A DNA stretch of 45,727 nt from the NCBI GenBank assembly GCA_038326615.1, contig JBBQKF010000016.1, forward strand, positions 1-45,727, written 5' to 3'. The notes beneath the pieces are model-generated. The model had not been told where the DNA came from and ran no database searches. It was given only the letters and a program-made list of their open reading frames with translations. Numbering within the stretch: position 1 is the first letter of the stretch; each line of letters begins with the position of its first letter. The position numbers were made by a program, and so were the translations under genes. The stretch comes from JBBQKF01 sp038326615 (GTDB lineage Bacteria > Bacillota > Clostridia > Saccharofermentanales > UBA5734). This document shows, piece after piece, positions 16,063 through 25,460 of this stretch.

Positions 16063-16734
16063 ATGAAGAATATTACACCTAAGACTACCAAACGCGAGTT
16101 TACTAGATCAACGATAGACAGTACATTGATTAAAATTTTTGATTATATTAATAAGTTTATTGATGCCGAAGGATATCCTCCATCTGTTAGAGATATATGT
16201 CAAGGAACGGGAATTAAATCAACTTCTACAGTTCATTCTCATTTAAAAAGATTACAGGAGGCTGGTAAACTAGACTATACAGCCGGCCTCAGAAGAGCAA
16301 TTTCAATTAATGATTCATCTCCTAAACATGCTCTTGAAATTGACCGTTCAATAATCCAAATGCCTTTATTGGGTGTTATAACTGCTGGTGCTCCGATTTT
16401 AGCACAAGAGAACATAGAGAGAACTCTTCCCTTTTCTGCAGACTTTTTTTCTGACAAAGGCGATGTTTTTGCATTAAAAGTTCGCGGAGATAGTATGATG
16501 AATGCAGCAATTCTTGATGGAGATTATGTTATAATTCAAAAACAAAATACAGCAAGACTTGGTGATTATATTGTTGCTCTAATAGAAGACGAAGCAACCG
16601 TCAAAACTTTTATTAAAATAGACGGCAAACCTTATCTTCGACCAGAAAACCCTAAGTATAATCCAATTCCTTTTTATAATGAGAATTGCCAGATTTTAGG
16701 TAAAGTCGTAGGCGTTTTCAGAACTTCTGTATAA
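16063..16734 (+). CDS. lexA: LexA, SOS repressor
   Basis: A 223-residue repressor-protease of the SOS regulon. The ATG at 16063 is used because GGAGG precedes it; the in-frame ATG at 16024 lies at the transcription start. An N-terminal winged-helix domain (about 18-80; PSVRDICQGTGIKSTSTVHSHL is its recognition region) binds the SOS box. The autocleavage site is Ala108-Gly109 in GVITAGAP. The catalytic Ser144 (RGDSMM) and Lys181 (EATVKTF) are present, so RecA-stimulated self-cleavage should be intact. A LexA box overlaps its own promoter. It is convergent with hfq and divergent from a small membrane-protein gene. Confidence 0.95.
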   Translation: MKNITPKTTKREFTRSTIDSTLIKIFDYINKFIDAEGYPPSVRDICQGTGIKSTSTVHSHLKRLQEAGKLDYTAGLRRAISINDSSPKHALEIDRSIIQMPLLGVITAGAPILAQENIERTLPFSADFFSDKGDVFALKVRGDSMMNAAILDGDYVIIQKQNTARLGDYIVALIEDEATVKTFIKIDGKPYLRPENPKYNPIPFYNENCQILGKVVGVFRTSV

Positions 16735-16758
16735 TATTTATTTATTAATGATAATCGC

Positions 16759-16895
16759 TTTTTCTCAGTAAGTAATATAACTTTATTAAGCAAATGAATT
16801 TATTGAAAAATCGCTATTTGTACAATATTAATTTGACTAGGTAAAGTGCATTCTTGCTAAATATAATCAAGAATATCCGGTTATACTGAGTAAAC
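16759..16895. mobile_element. MITE-like element, family 2, copy A
   Basis: About 137 bp. The right end is TACTGAGTAAAC; the left end TTTTTCTCAGTA is a degraded inverted copy. The interior matches copy B (20860-20993) well in the right half, including ATTCTTG...CAAGAAT arms that form a 7-bp stem. It lies between the convergent genes lexA and hfq. It has no open frame. Confidence 0.7.
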
Positions 16896-16952
16896 GCTTT
16901 AATCTTGTATTTATTTATACGAAACTAATTGATTTGGAATAATAATCGATTT

Positions 16953-17456
16953 TTAACATTGGTAATTATTATTGATGTTTTCTTTAGTTGGTTTATTATG
17001 ATTATTGTAATAATTGTCAGATAGTTTATAAATTTCAGTATTTGTATTATCAGAATAGTTACAAATACTATTATAATAATTATTTGATTTATACAAATCA
17101 TTGAATATGTAATTTACACTTTTTACAGGCTTTATAATTATAATCCCTGATTTCATTATCATAAACTGGCAACCATTACCGTTTGCTAAGATGATAACAT
17201 TTGAATCAAATCCAATGATAATACCAGATTCATTTGTGCTGTTTGTCAGACTTACTGATACTTCTATTTTTTCGTGCCTGCAATTATTGAGAAATGCATC
17301 TTGAATGCTAAATGGCTTTGACTTAGCATGATTATAGTTTTCAGATTGATTGTACTTGGAATTATAAATATCCTTTTGCGTCTTATGAAAAGATGTCTCC
17401 TCATCTTTTAGTGAGTTGCTTGATTTTGGAGAATTTTGCGAATTTCTAGCATCCAT
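16953..17456 (-). CDS. hfq: Divergent Hfq RNA chaperone with Asn/Tyr-rich extensions
   Basis: A 167-residue Sm-like protein; classic Hfq has about 70-100. The ATG at 17456 has AAGGAAG upstream; the frame stays open further up, but that part looks non-coding. The Sm core is residues 47-116: IQDAFLNN (canonical LQDxFLN), VSVSLTNSTNESGIIIGFD (Sm1) and FMIMKSGIIIIKP (Sm2). Where Hfq normally has the RNA-binding YKHAIS, this protein has MKSGII, keeping the Lys but losing Tyr and His. It has a charged N-terminal extension (1-46) and a C-terminal tail rich in Asn, Tyr and Ser. Position right after miaA is the standard hfq locus in many bacteria and supports the call. Role expected: sRNA-mRNA pairing, possibly altered. 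Confidence 0.82.
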   Translation of the reverse strand: MDARNSQNSPKSSNSLKDEETSFHKTQKDIYNSKYNQSENYNHAKSKPFSIQDAFLNNCRHEKIEVSVSLTNSTNESGIIIGFDSNVIILANGNGCQFMIMKSGIIIIKPVKSVNYIFNDLYKSNNYYNSICNYSDNTNTEIYKLSDNYYNNHNKPTKENINNNYQC

Positions 17457-17592
17457 TTTTATTTCTTCCTTTTCAAATGTTTTTATTAACAAAGTTAATA
17501 TACTTATATTGTTACATAAAAATACAAATATTTTAATATCATATATCATAAATATTTAAATTTATTGGAAATATTTTTTATTTATAGGAGTT

Positions 17593-18552
17593 TTAGGAAC
17601 AAATAATATCTATAATCTCTTTTGTGTTCTTATTGTTAATCCAAATTAGACTATCCATTTTTCTAAACCATGTGAGTTGTCTTTTGGCATAATTTCTTGT
17701 TGACTGCTTTACTTGGTTTATCGCATCATCAAGAGATATTTCATTTTTTATATAGGGAAAAAATTCTTTATAACCAATTGCTTGATAAGCAGTATTAGAA
17801 AGTAATGGATATTCTTTAAGTAATTCAACTATTTCTGCTAACAGTCCATCTTCAATCATTTTATCAACTCTTCCATTAATTCTGTCGTAAAGAATTTCAC
17901 GATCATGATTTATACAAAACGAGCTGAATTTAAAATCTGGACCTTTTTCTTTTGACTTAATGTTCATTTGTGTTTTAGTCATACCGGTAAGACGATAAAC
18001 TTCTATAGCTCGTAAGATTCTTTTGGTATCATTTAAATGAAGAATGCTTGCAGAATCTGGGTCTACTTTTTGTAATTCATCATAAATTGCTTCAATTCCA
18101 GACTCTTTAAATATATTTTCAAGTTCTTCTCGTAATTTCATATCAGTCTTTACAGGAATAAACACAGTGCCTTCAATCATAGCGGATAAATATTGTCCAG
18201 TTCCTCCACACAAGACTGGAGTTTTACCTCTTGATAAAATATCTTTAATAGTTTCTGTTGCCATTTTTTGGTAATCAGCAACACTAAATGTTTGTGTTGG
18301 TTCGAGGATATCGAGCAAATGGTGTTGTACCCCTTCTCTTTCTTGGATTGTTGGTTTCGCAGTTCCAATATTCATATTTTTATATAATTGCATTGAATCT
18401 GCGCAGACTATTTCACCGTCATTTTTTTTGCACAGTTCAATAGAAACAGATGTTTTACCGCTTGCTGTTGGTCCTGTTATAATTATTACTGATCCATCTA
18501 AATGATTTATTAAATTATCGTTTTCATTTCTGTAATCATTTTTCATATTCAT
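17593..18552 (-). CDS. miaA: tRNA dimethylallyltransferase
   Basis: A 319-residue enzyme that adds a dimethylallyl group to N6 of A37 in tRNAs reading U-starting codons, the substrate of MiaB encoded upstream. The P-loop is GPTASGKTS (residues about 27-35). DSMQLYKNMNIGTAKP is the family's conserved Asp/Gln region, LCGGTGQYLSAMIEG follows, and the tRNA-contact segment NYAKRQLTWFRKM is near residue 290. Its ATG overlaps the mutL stop as ATGA, implying translational coupling. A second ATG two codons later is also possible. The gene belongs to the miaB-mutS-mutL-miaA-hfq group. Confidence 0.95.
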   Translation of the reverse strand: MNMKNDYRNENDNLINHLDGSVIIITGPTASGKTSVSIELCKKNDGEIVCADSMQLYKNMNIGTAKPTIQEREGVQHHLLDILEPTQTFSVADYQKMATETIKDILSRGKTPVLCGGTGQYLSAMIEGTVFIPVKTDMKLREELENIFKESGIEAIYDELQKVDPDSASILHLNDTKRILRAIEVYRLTGMTKTQMNIKSKEKGPDFKFSSFCINHDREILYDRINGRVDKMIEDGLLAEIVELLKEYPLLSNTAYQAIGYKEFFPYIKNEISLDDAINQVKQSTRNYAKRQLTWFRKMDSLIWINNKNTKEIIDIICS

Positions 18553-20699
18553 GTAACAATCCGTTTAAAGTTTTTTTCTATTTCATATTTGCTCATTTTC
18601 ATTAAGACAGGTCTGCCATGAGGACAATGAGTTGGATTAGGAATTCTTTGGAGTTCAGAAATTAGATGATCAATTTCTGTCAAGTTAAGATTTTCTTTTG
18701 CTTTAACCGCTGCCTTGCAGGCAATAGAATAAAGTGCATTTGAAATTGTTTCTTCAGTAGGGATGTTATTTTGATTAGATATTAAATCAAGGATTTCACT
18801 AAATGCACCTTTTAAGTTAAGCATCGCAGAATCAAATGGAACTGTCCTTAATAAAATTGTTTGAACACCAAATATTTCGCACTCAAATCCAAGTTCAGAA
18901 AGAATGGTTATTTCATCTTTTACGATTACTATTTCACGTGATGTTAATTCGATAAGCTCAGGTGTGATAAGTTGCTGTGCAATTGGAATATGGTTTTTAT
19001 ATTTTTCAACAAGTTTTTCAAATAAAATTCTTTCATGTGCTGCATGCTGATCAATCATTATAAAATTGTTTTCAATCTCAAGAAGTAAATAAGTATTAAA
19101 CAATGAACCTAGATATTTTGCATTAGCCAATTCGTTAATTTTGATTTCAGAATTGTTTGATTTAGTCTCTGACTCATTTATTTTTTTAAAATTGTCATAT
19201 TCGGTAAATTGCTCATTAGGACTGTTATCATTAAGGTTCATAGAGTTTTTAACGTCTTCATCTTCATTTGATTTATATATATCTGTTGGCTCTTTTACTA
19301 TTTGATTTTCTGCAATATTATTATTTTCATCGTTTCTAATTTCATTATCGGCTCCAATAAAATTTGTAAAATTTGAATTTATGACATTAATATCTCTTGA
19401 AAAGTTAGAATCTACTGGGTTTGTCTGAGCATCTTTAAAAAAATTAGAATTGTAACTTGGATTTTGATTGTTATTAGAATTTATTGCATTTTCAGTAGTA
19501 TTATTATTTAAATTCAATAAATCATATCTATCTATTTCTGAAGTTTTTCTATTATTATTATTATTATTATTATTATTTATCTCAATTTGTTGATATTTAA
19601 TTTCTGGTTCTTGTAGATTAGAAACAGTATCCGCACAGCCTAATTCATTACTCTGTCTTGGATTTGTGTTATTACTTTCTTTGTTATTATAATGCATCTG
19701 TTGAATGGAAATTCCAGTTGCAAGTGCTTCTTTAACGGCATGAAGTGTAGCAAGAAACGCCTCATTGTCGTTCCAAAATTTAATTTCTGTTTTCTGAGGA
19801 TGAACATTTACATCGATTAGTGATGGAGAGATTTTATAGTTTAAAACGCAAAAAGTAAACTTACCTTTCATCAATAGGGTTTTATATCCTTCTTCAATTG
19901 CTGCGGATATTGTTCTTGATTTTATATACCGGTTATTAACAAAAATACTTTGTTGTTGTCTTGTGCTTTTACAAATTTCAGGTTTACCAATGAATCCATC
20001 AACTTCAAAATATTCAGTCTTGTAATTAATAGGAATTAGTCCGTCAACAACATTTTTGCCATAAACTGAAAATATTGCACTTTTTAAATCGTTATTTCCT
20101 GGTGAATGAAGAATTTCCTGGTTATTTGAAAACAATCGAAATGAAACATCGGGTCTTGAAAGAATAAATCTTTCAAGAATGTCCGTAATATAGGAAGTTT
20201 CTGTAGAATCTTTTTTTAGAAATTTATATCTTGCTGGTGTATTATAAAATAAATATTCTATTAATATATTTGTTCCTTCAGAACATCCCGATGGAGAATG
20301 TTCAATAATGCTTCCATCTTCTATTCTCACTATTGTCCCAGATGATTCACCAATTTGCTTTGTTTTTAATGTAACTTTTGAAACTGCTGCAATACTTGCT
20401 AGTGCTTCCCCACGAAATCCCATAGTTTTAATCGTATCAAAATCCATAACACTAGTAATTTTACTTGTTGCATGTCGAAGAAATGCTAATTTTGCATCTT
20501 CCCTGTCCATCCCGGTTCCGTTATCAATAACAGAGATTGCAGTGATTCCTCCGCTTTGAATTGAAACTGTTATTGCTGAAGCGTTTGCATCGAGTGCATT
20601 TTCGCACAATTCTTTAACAACAGAGGCAGGACGTTCAACAACTTCGCCTGCAGCTATCTGGTTGGCTGTAAAAGAATCAAGTATCTTTATATTCGACAT
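18549..20699 (-). CDS. mutL: DNA mismatch repair protein MutL (endonuclease type)
   Basis: A 716-residue protein. I chose the ATG at 20699, with GGAGAG upstream; 13 codons of open frame before it look non-coding. The N-terminal GHKL ATPase (1-330) shows VVKELCENALDANAS, DNGTGM and GFRGEALASI. The C-terminal domain carries the nuclease metal motif DQHAAHERILFE (about residue 549) and CPHGRP (about 692), so it should nick DNA itself, as in bacteria without MutH. The linker (about 340-525) is extremely Asn-rich and includes nine consecutive Asn codons from an (AAT)9 DNA repeat at 19551-19577. It lies directly after mutS in the same direction, separated by a family 2 repeat. Confidence 0.96.
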   Translation of the reverse strand: MSNIKILDSFTANQIAAGEVVERPASVVKELCENALDANASAITVSIQSGGITAISVIDNGTGMDREDAKLAFLRHATSKITSVMDFDTIKTMGFRGEALASIAAVSKVTLKTKQIGESSGTIVRIEDGSIIEHSPSGCSEGTNILIEYLFYNTPARYKFLKKDSTETSYITDILERFILSRPDVSFRLFSNNQEILHSPGNNDLKSAIFSVYGKNVVDGLIPINYKTEYFEVDGFIGKPEICKSTRQQQSIFVNNRYIKSRTISAAIEEGYKTLLMKGKFTFCVLNYKISPSLIDVNVHPQKTEIKFWNDNEAFLATLHAVKEALATGISIQQMHYNNKESNNTNPRQSNELGCADTVSNLQEPEIKYQQIEINNNNNNNNNRKTSEIDRYDLLNLNNNTTENAINSNNNQNPSYNSNFFKDAQTNPVDSNFSRDINVINSNFTNFIGADNEIRNDENNNIAENQIVKEPTDIYKSNEDEDVKNSMNLNDNSPNEQFTEYDNFKKINESETKSNNSEIKINELANAKYLGSLFNTYLLLEIENNFIMIDQHAAHERILFEKLVEKYKNHIPIAQQLITPELIELTSREIVIVKDEITILSELGFECEIFGVQTILLRTVPFDSAMLNLKGAFSEILDLISNQNNIPTEETISNALYSIACKAAVKAKENLNLTEIDHLISELQRIPNPTHCPHGRPVLMKMSKYEIEKNFKRIVT

Positions 20700-20859
20700 A
20701 ACACTCTCCATTTCAAATATATTAACTATTTCATTCAATAAATTCCATTTTTGACAATTCTTATCATAACTTATGTTCTGTTTTACGAATCTTGTTATAA
20801 TTTATATTGAGCTATGCTAATCATATTATAACTCATATAAAATTTAAAATGATTATCGA

Positions 20860-20993
20860 GTTTACTCAGTAAGTATTATAAATCCATATTCTATAGAAAA
20901 TTTGAGAAATCACTATTTCTACAATATCAATTTGGCAGTTACAGTGCATTCTTGCTTTATATACTCAAGAATATCTGGTTATACTGAGTAAAC
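20860..20993. mobile_element. MITE-like element, family 2, copy B
   Basis: 134 bp between perfect 12-bp inverted ends GTTTACTCAGTA and TACTGAGTAAAC. It is the best-preserved copy. It contains an internal 7-bp stem ATTCTTG/CAAGAAT shared with copy A. No clear target duplication is visible. It sits between mutS and mutL, so it is probably transcribed in the mutS-mutL message. Confidence 0.75.
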
Positions 20994-21009
20994 AATATAG
21001 TTTTGAAAT

Positions 21010-23643
21010 TTAGTTATTTTTAATATTCTTAGCTCTGTTCGATAAACCATACAAAAGATTCATTGCATCCAAAGGCGTCATTTTCTGAACATCAATCAAT
21101 TTTAGTTCATCGATTATCCCATCAGTATTACGAAGCAATAATGATGATGTGAAGATGTCTACTTGACCTTCCATTATCTTTAATGACTTTTTTATCCTCA
21201 ATTTGTCTTTCATACGATCTTTTTCGAGAATTGATAAAATTTCCTTTGCTCTATTAACAACTTTATCTGGTACTCCTGCAAGTTTTGCAACTTCAATTCC
21301 GTAACTGTCATCGCATCCACCTGAACTTATTTTATGAAGAAAAACAACATCTCCACTTGACTCATCTACTTCAACATGGTAATTCTTCAAACCTTCGAGT
21401 GTATCTTCAAGATCAGTTAACTCATGGTAATGTGTAGCAAACAATGTACGACATCCTAATACATCTTTGGCTGCGATGTATTCGATAACTGCCCATGCAA
21501 TAGAAAGTCCATCGTAAGTGCTTGTGCCCCTTCCTATTTCATCAAGAATCAGCAGGCTTTTAGGTGAAGCATTTTTTAAAATATGAGCAACTTCATTCAT
21601 TTCAACCATGAAAGTTGATTGTCCAGAAGAAAGATCATCAGATGCTCCTACACGTGTGAAAATTTTATCGGTTATTCCAATATGTGCACTTTTTGCAGGT
21701 ACAAAACATCCTATCTGTGCTAATAGAACAATCTGAGCAATCTGCCTCATATATGTCGATTTACCAGCCATGTTAGGACCAGTTATTAAAAGAATTCTTT
21801 CATGAGTCTGATCCATAAATGTTGAATTGGGTACAAAATTGCCTTGACCAAGAATTTTTTCTACGACAGGATGCCTGCCGTCGATTATTTCTAAAACATC
21901 TGATGAATCAACTATTGGTTTACAATAATTTTCGCGGTCAGAAACTTCACTTAATGAAGTAATAGTATCAATCGTAGATAATATATTAGAAACTTCAAAA
22001 AGGCGAGTTATAGACTCCCCTATTTTGTCCCTTACGCCACAAAAAACTTCGTATTCAATCTGTATAAGTTTTTGTTCGGCACCAAGAATTGTTTCTTCCA
22101 TTTTTGTAAGATCTTCGGTAATGAATCTTTCACAATTTACAAGAGTTTGCCTCCGAACAAAATAAGGTGGAACATTTGCAGTGTTCGAGTTTGATACTTC
22201 TATAAGAAAACCAAAATTATTAGTGTATTTAACTTTTAAGTTTTTGATCCCTGTTTTGTCGCGTTCAGTGGCTTCATAATCCATAAGCCATTTTTTGCCA
22301 TCTACTGATGCTGATTTAAGATGATCAACTTGTTCATTAAAGCCTGGTTTAATCATACCCGCTTCTTTAACTCCGATCGGAGGAAAATCTGTTATTGATT
22401 CAGTAATCAAGTCATGAATGTCATTTAGAGTATCAAAGCGTTCATACAAATTTGACCATAAAGGACTCACTAGTCCATTGATCGTTTGTTTTAGTGCCGG
22501 AAGCTTCATAAGAGAATTTCTTAATGATATTAAATCTCTCGCGTTAATTGTATAAAGTGAAATTTTGCTGGTTAATCTTTCGATATCGTAAATTCCAGAT
22601 AATGCTTCTTTAATTTCCTGTCTTTGAATAAAATTCTCTTTTGTTTCTGAAACAGCATCAAGTCTATATAGTATATCTGTTTCCTGAATTAGAGGCTGTT
22701 CTATCCATCTTTTTAATAGTCGCCCGCCCATAGCAGTGTGAGTTTTATCAATTGTCCAAAGCAAACTACCTTTTTTTGTTTTGTCTCTCAAGACTTCAGT
22801 GATTTCGAGATTTTTACGTGCAATGACATCAAGAATCATGAATTCTTCGACTGTATAAACATTAATGTTTTTTAGGTGCGATGGTATGTTAGTCTGTGTG
22901 TTTTTTATATATTCAATTAAACCGGCTACTGCATGAATCCAAATATGATTTTCGGTATCATGTTTGGGGAAAAGAATTGTAAAGTTTTCCTGGGAAAAAC
23001 TATAATCAGGCAAAGCACTTATTAATGGGCAAAATCTTTGATTTATTTGATTGTAAGCATCAGTTTGTAAAAATGCAGAGTTGCAAATAATTTCGGAAGG
23101 ATTTTTTTTAGCTATTTCATCGATGAGTTTCCCTTGAGTATTGCCAACAATAAGCATTGTTGCATCGAGAGTTCCAGTTGTTATATCACAAAAAGCAAGC
23201 CCGTAAAAAGTCGAAATCATAAATATACTTGCAATATAATTGTTACTTTTTTCGTCAAGGCCCGAAAGATCGGTTACTGTTCCTGGTGTAATAACCTTGA
23301 TTACTTCACGTTTTACAATTCCCTTAGCAACACTTGGATCTTCAACCTGTTCACAAATTGCAACTTTGTAACCACGTGATACAAGTTTTGAGATATAGGA
23401 TTCGGCTGCATGATAAGGAATGCCACACATTGGTGCTCTTTCGTCAAGTCCGCAATCTCTGCCTGTCAAAGCGAGTTCAAGTTCCTTCGATGCTTTCATT
23501 GCATCATCAAAAAACATCTCATAAAAATCACCAAGCCTGAAAAACATTATACAGTCCTGCCATTTTTCTTTTTGCTCGATGTATTGCTGCATCATGGGTG
23601 TTATTTTATCTTTATTAATCTTTGATAAAAGAGTTTCTTCCAT
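21010..23643 (-). CDS. mutS: DNA mismatch repair protein MutS
   Basis: An 877-residue mismatch sensor. The mismatch-binding Phe-x-Glu is in RLGDFYEMFFDDA (residues about 35-47). The connector and lever domains follow. The ATPase has Walker A GPNMAGKSTYM (about 621), Walker B with the signature DEIGRGTSTYDG (about 696) and FATHYHEL. Length and domain order are standard for MutS1. GAGGGA precedes the ATG. It lies 26 bases downstream of miaB and is followed by a family 2 repeat and mutL. Confidence 0.97.
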   Translation of the reverse strand: MEETLLSKINKDKITPMMQQYIEQKEKWQDCIMFFRLGDFYEMFFDDAMKASKELELALTGRDCGLDERAPMCGIPYHAAESYISKLVSRGYKVAICEQVEDPSVAKGIVKREVIKVITPGTVTDLSGLDEKSNNYIASIFMISTFYGLAFCDITTGTLDATMLIVGNTQGKLIDEIAKKNPSEIICNSAFLQTDAYNQINQRFCPLISALPDYSFSQENFTILFPKHDTENHIWIHAVAGLIEYIKNTQTNIPSHLKNINVYTVEEFMILDVIARKNLEITEVLRDKTKKGSLLWTIDKTHTAMGGRLLKRWIEQPLIQETDILYRLDAVSETKENFIQRQEIKEALSGIYDIERLTSKISLYTINARDLISLRNSLMKLPALKQTINGLVSPLWSNLYERFDTLNDIHDLITESITDFPPIGVKEAGMIKPGFNEQVDHLKSASVDGKKWLMDYEATERDKTGIKNLKVKYTNNFGFLIEVSNSNTANVPPYFVRRQTLVNCERFITEDLTKMEETILGAEQKLIQIEYEVFCGVRDKIGESITRLFEVSNILSTIDTITSLSEVSDRENYCKPIVDSSDVLEIIDGRHPVVEKILGQGNFVPNSTFMDQTHERILLITGPNMAGKSTYMRQIAQIVLLAQIGCFVPAKSAHIGITDKIFTRVGASDDLSSGQSTFMVEMNEVAHILKNASPKSLLILDEIGRGTSTYDGLSIAWAVIEYIAAKDVLGCRTLFATHYHELTDLEDTLEGLKNYHVEVDESSGDVVFLHKISSGGCDDSYGIEVAKLAGVPDKVVNRAKEILSILEKDRMKDKLRIKKSLKIMEGQVDIFTSSLLLRNTDGIIDELKLIDVQKMTPLDAMNLLYGLSNRAKNIKNN

Positions 23644-23669
23644 AAATCCCTCATCGCTTTTCTATTTAT

Positions 23670-25070
23670 TTAGCATCCGGTTATTTCAATAAGCTCTCCT
23701 TCAAGAGAAAAAGTAAGCGCATTGGTTACTTTTACTTTTGCAATACAGCCTTCGAAATCAAAATCTGCATTCTGAAATTTTATAGGTAATTTATTTGAAT
23801 CAAAAGAAAAATTAATTAACCGATTATGCGGAGTTCTTCCAGTAAGAAAATCATGTTTTTGCTCACTTCTACCTTCAATTAGAACTTCCTGAACTGTGCC
23901 TAAAGCTTTCTGGTTTGATTCATAATTACACTTGCTTTGAAGCGCCAACAATCTTTCAAATCTTGATTTTACAACATCTTCCGAAACCTGGTCCTCATAA
24001 TTTGCGGCAGGAGTTCCTGTTCTTTTTGAATATTGAAAAGTATAAGCACTGTTAAATCTAACTTTTTCCATAAAATCCAAGGTGTCTTGAAAATCCTGTT
24101 CGGTTTCGCATGGAAATCCAACAATTATATCCGTTGAAATTGTTATCTCAGGTATTTTTTCTCTCGCATATGAAACAATATCGTAGTATTGTTCCGTTGT
24201 ATATCCACGATTCATCTTCTTTAAGATGGAATTGCTTCCAGATTGTAATGGCAAATGCAGATGTGGCATAATATTTTCATGTTTCACCATCACATCGATA
24301 AGCTTTCGGGAAATATCTTTCGGATGCGATGTCATAAACCGAATTCGTTTAATGCCTTTAATCTCACCGGATTTATCAAGCAACTCGGCAAAATCGCCTG
24401 TTTCAAGATCCTTACCATAAGAATTTACGTTTTGTCCAAGAAACATAACTTCTTTATATCCTTGTTCTGAAAGTTGTATCAATTCATCGAGAACATGCTC
24501 CATTTTACGGCTTCTTTCTCGACCTCTGACATAAGGAACAATGCAATAAGTACAAAAATTATTACACCCATAAATTATCGTACATAAGGCCCGAAATTTT
24601 TTCTTATGTTTAACAGGGAGACCTTCAGAAATGAAATCTTCGTCACCAATGTCATAAACTTTCTTCAAACTGCTAATTTTTTTATAAAGCATTTCGGGTA
24701 ATTTGTGAAGATCAGAAGGTCCAAAAATAATATCAACAAATCTGTACTTCTCTAAAACCTTTTGGGCATTTTCTTTTTCCTTCATCATACACCCGCATAA
24801 AATAACAATTAGTGACGGATCTTTTTTCTTTAGATTGTTGACAATGCCTAGATTGCCAAAAATCTTATCGTTAGCATTTTCTCTTATAGTACAGGTATTA
24901 AAGACAATTACATTTGCATTGTCCATTTCATTAGATTCGGAAAAACCTAATTCTTCGAGCATCCCAGCAATTTTTTCGGAATCGTTTTCGTTAAGCTGGC
25001 ACCCAAAAGTTCTTATATAATACTTTTTATTAATCGAAGCATCTTTAATTTTATCGATAATATTATTCAA
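23670..25070 (-). CDS. miaB: tRNA-2-methylthio-N6-dimethylallyladenosine synthase
   Basis: A 466-residue radical-SAM methylthiotransferase that converts i6A37 to ms2i6A37, acting after MiaA. The N-terminal UPF0004 domain holds FGCQLNENDSE, FNTCTIRENA and LCGCMMKEK, whose three Cys ligate one cluster. The radical-SAM motif GCNNFCTYCIVPYVRGRERSR lies at about 167, with its Cys-x3-Cys-x2-Cys. A C-terminal TRAM-like region follows HDFLTGRTPHNRLI. The start is a TTG at 25070 with AAGGAAG upstream; no ATG exists nearby. It heads the miaB-mutS-mutL-miaA-hfq series. Confidence 0.96.
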   Translation of the reverse strand: MNNIIDKIKDASINKKYYIRTFGCQLNENDSEKIAGMLEELGFSESNEMDNANVIVFNTCTIRENANDKIFGNLGIVNNLKKKDPSLIVILCGCMMKEKENAQKVLEKYRFVDIIFGPSDLHKLPEMLYKKISSLKKVYDIGDEDFISEGLPVKHKKKFRALCTIIYGCNNFCTYCIVPYVRGRERSRKMEHVLDELIQLSEQGYKEVMFLGQNVNSYGKDLETGDFAELLDKSGEIKGIKRIRFMTSHPKDISRKLIDVMVKHENIMPHLHLPLQSGSNSILKKMNRGYTTEQYYDIVSYAREKIPEITISTDIIVGFPCETEQDFQDTLDFMEKVRFNSAYTFQYSKRTGTPAANYEDQVSEDVVKSRFERLLALQSKCNYESNQKALGTVQEVLIEGRSEQKHDFLTGRTPHNRLINFSFDSNKLPIKFQNADFDFEGCIAKVKVTNALTFSLEGELIEITGC

Positions 25071-25460
25071 CTATTTAGCTTCCTTTATAATTTTTGTAAA
25101 ATCAAAAACACACTCAAACTATTTGCTTATGCTAAGAAATTATCTCCCCTATTTTAACATAAAAACCGAAAAAACGACAGATATTATCGTTTCGACATGT
25201 TTCGTCAGATTTCACCAATTTCTTCGTCAATTTCTTAATTAAGTTCTTCGTTAATTACTTTATCAAGTTTTTGTTAAGTTCTTATCTTACTAGGTTACTT
25301 AATATCTTGTTTGGAAAATGATTAGACAAATAAATCCACAAAAAGTTGATTTCTAATACATCCATTTCTCGATTTGTTTATATTCATAATGCATATGAGA
25401 TAATAATTGACTTATTAGACCTATGCGTGAGCTAATGTTATTTATTTAACAAAAATATGT
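25071..25460. other. Non-coding stretch upstream of miaB
   Basis: About 390 AT-rich bases separating miaB from the YgjP-like gene. The middle (25195-25275) has irregular repeats of TTCTTCGT/AATT-type words. No gene is seen on either strand. The miaB promoter should lie here, but I cannot place it with confidence. Confidence 0.4.
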
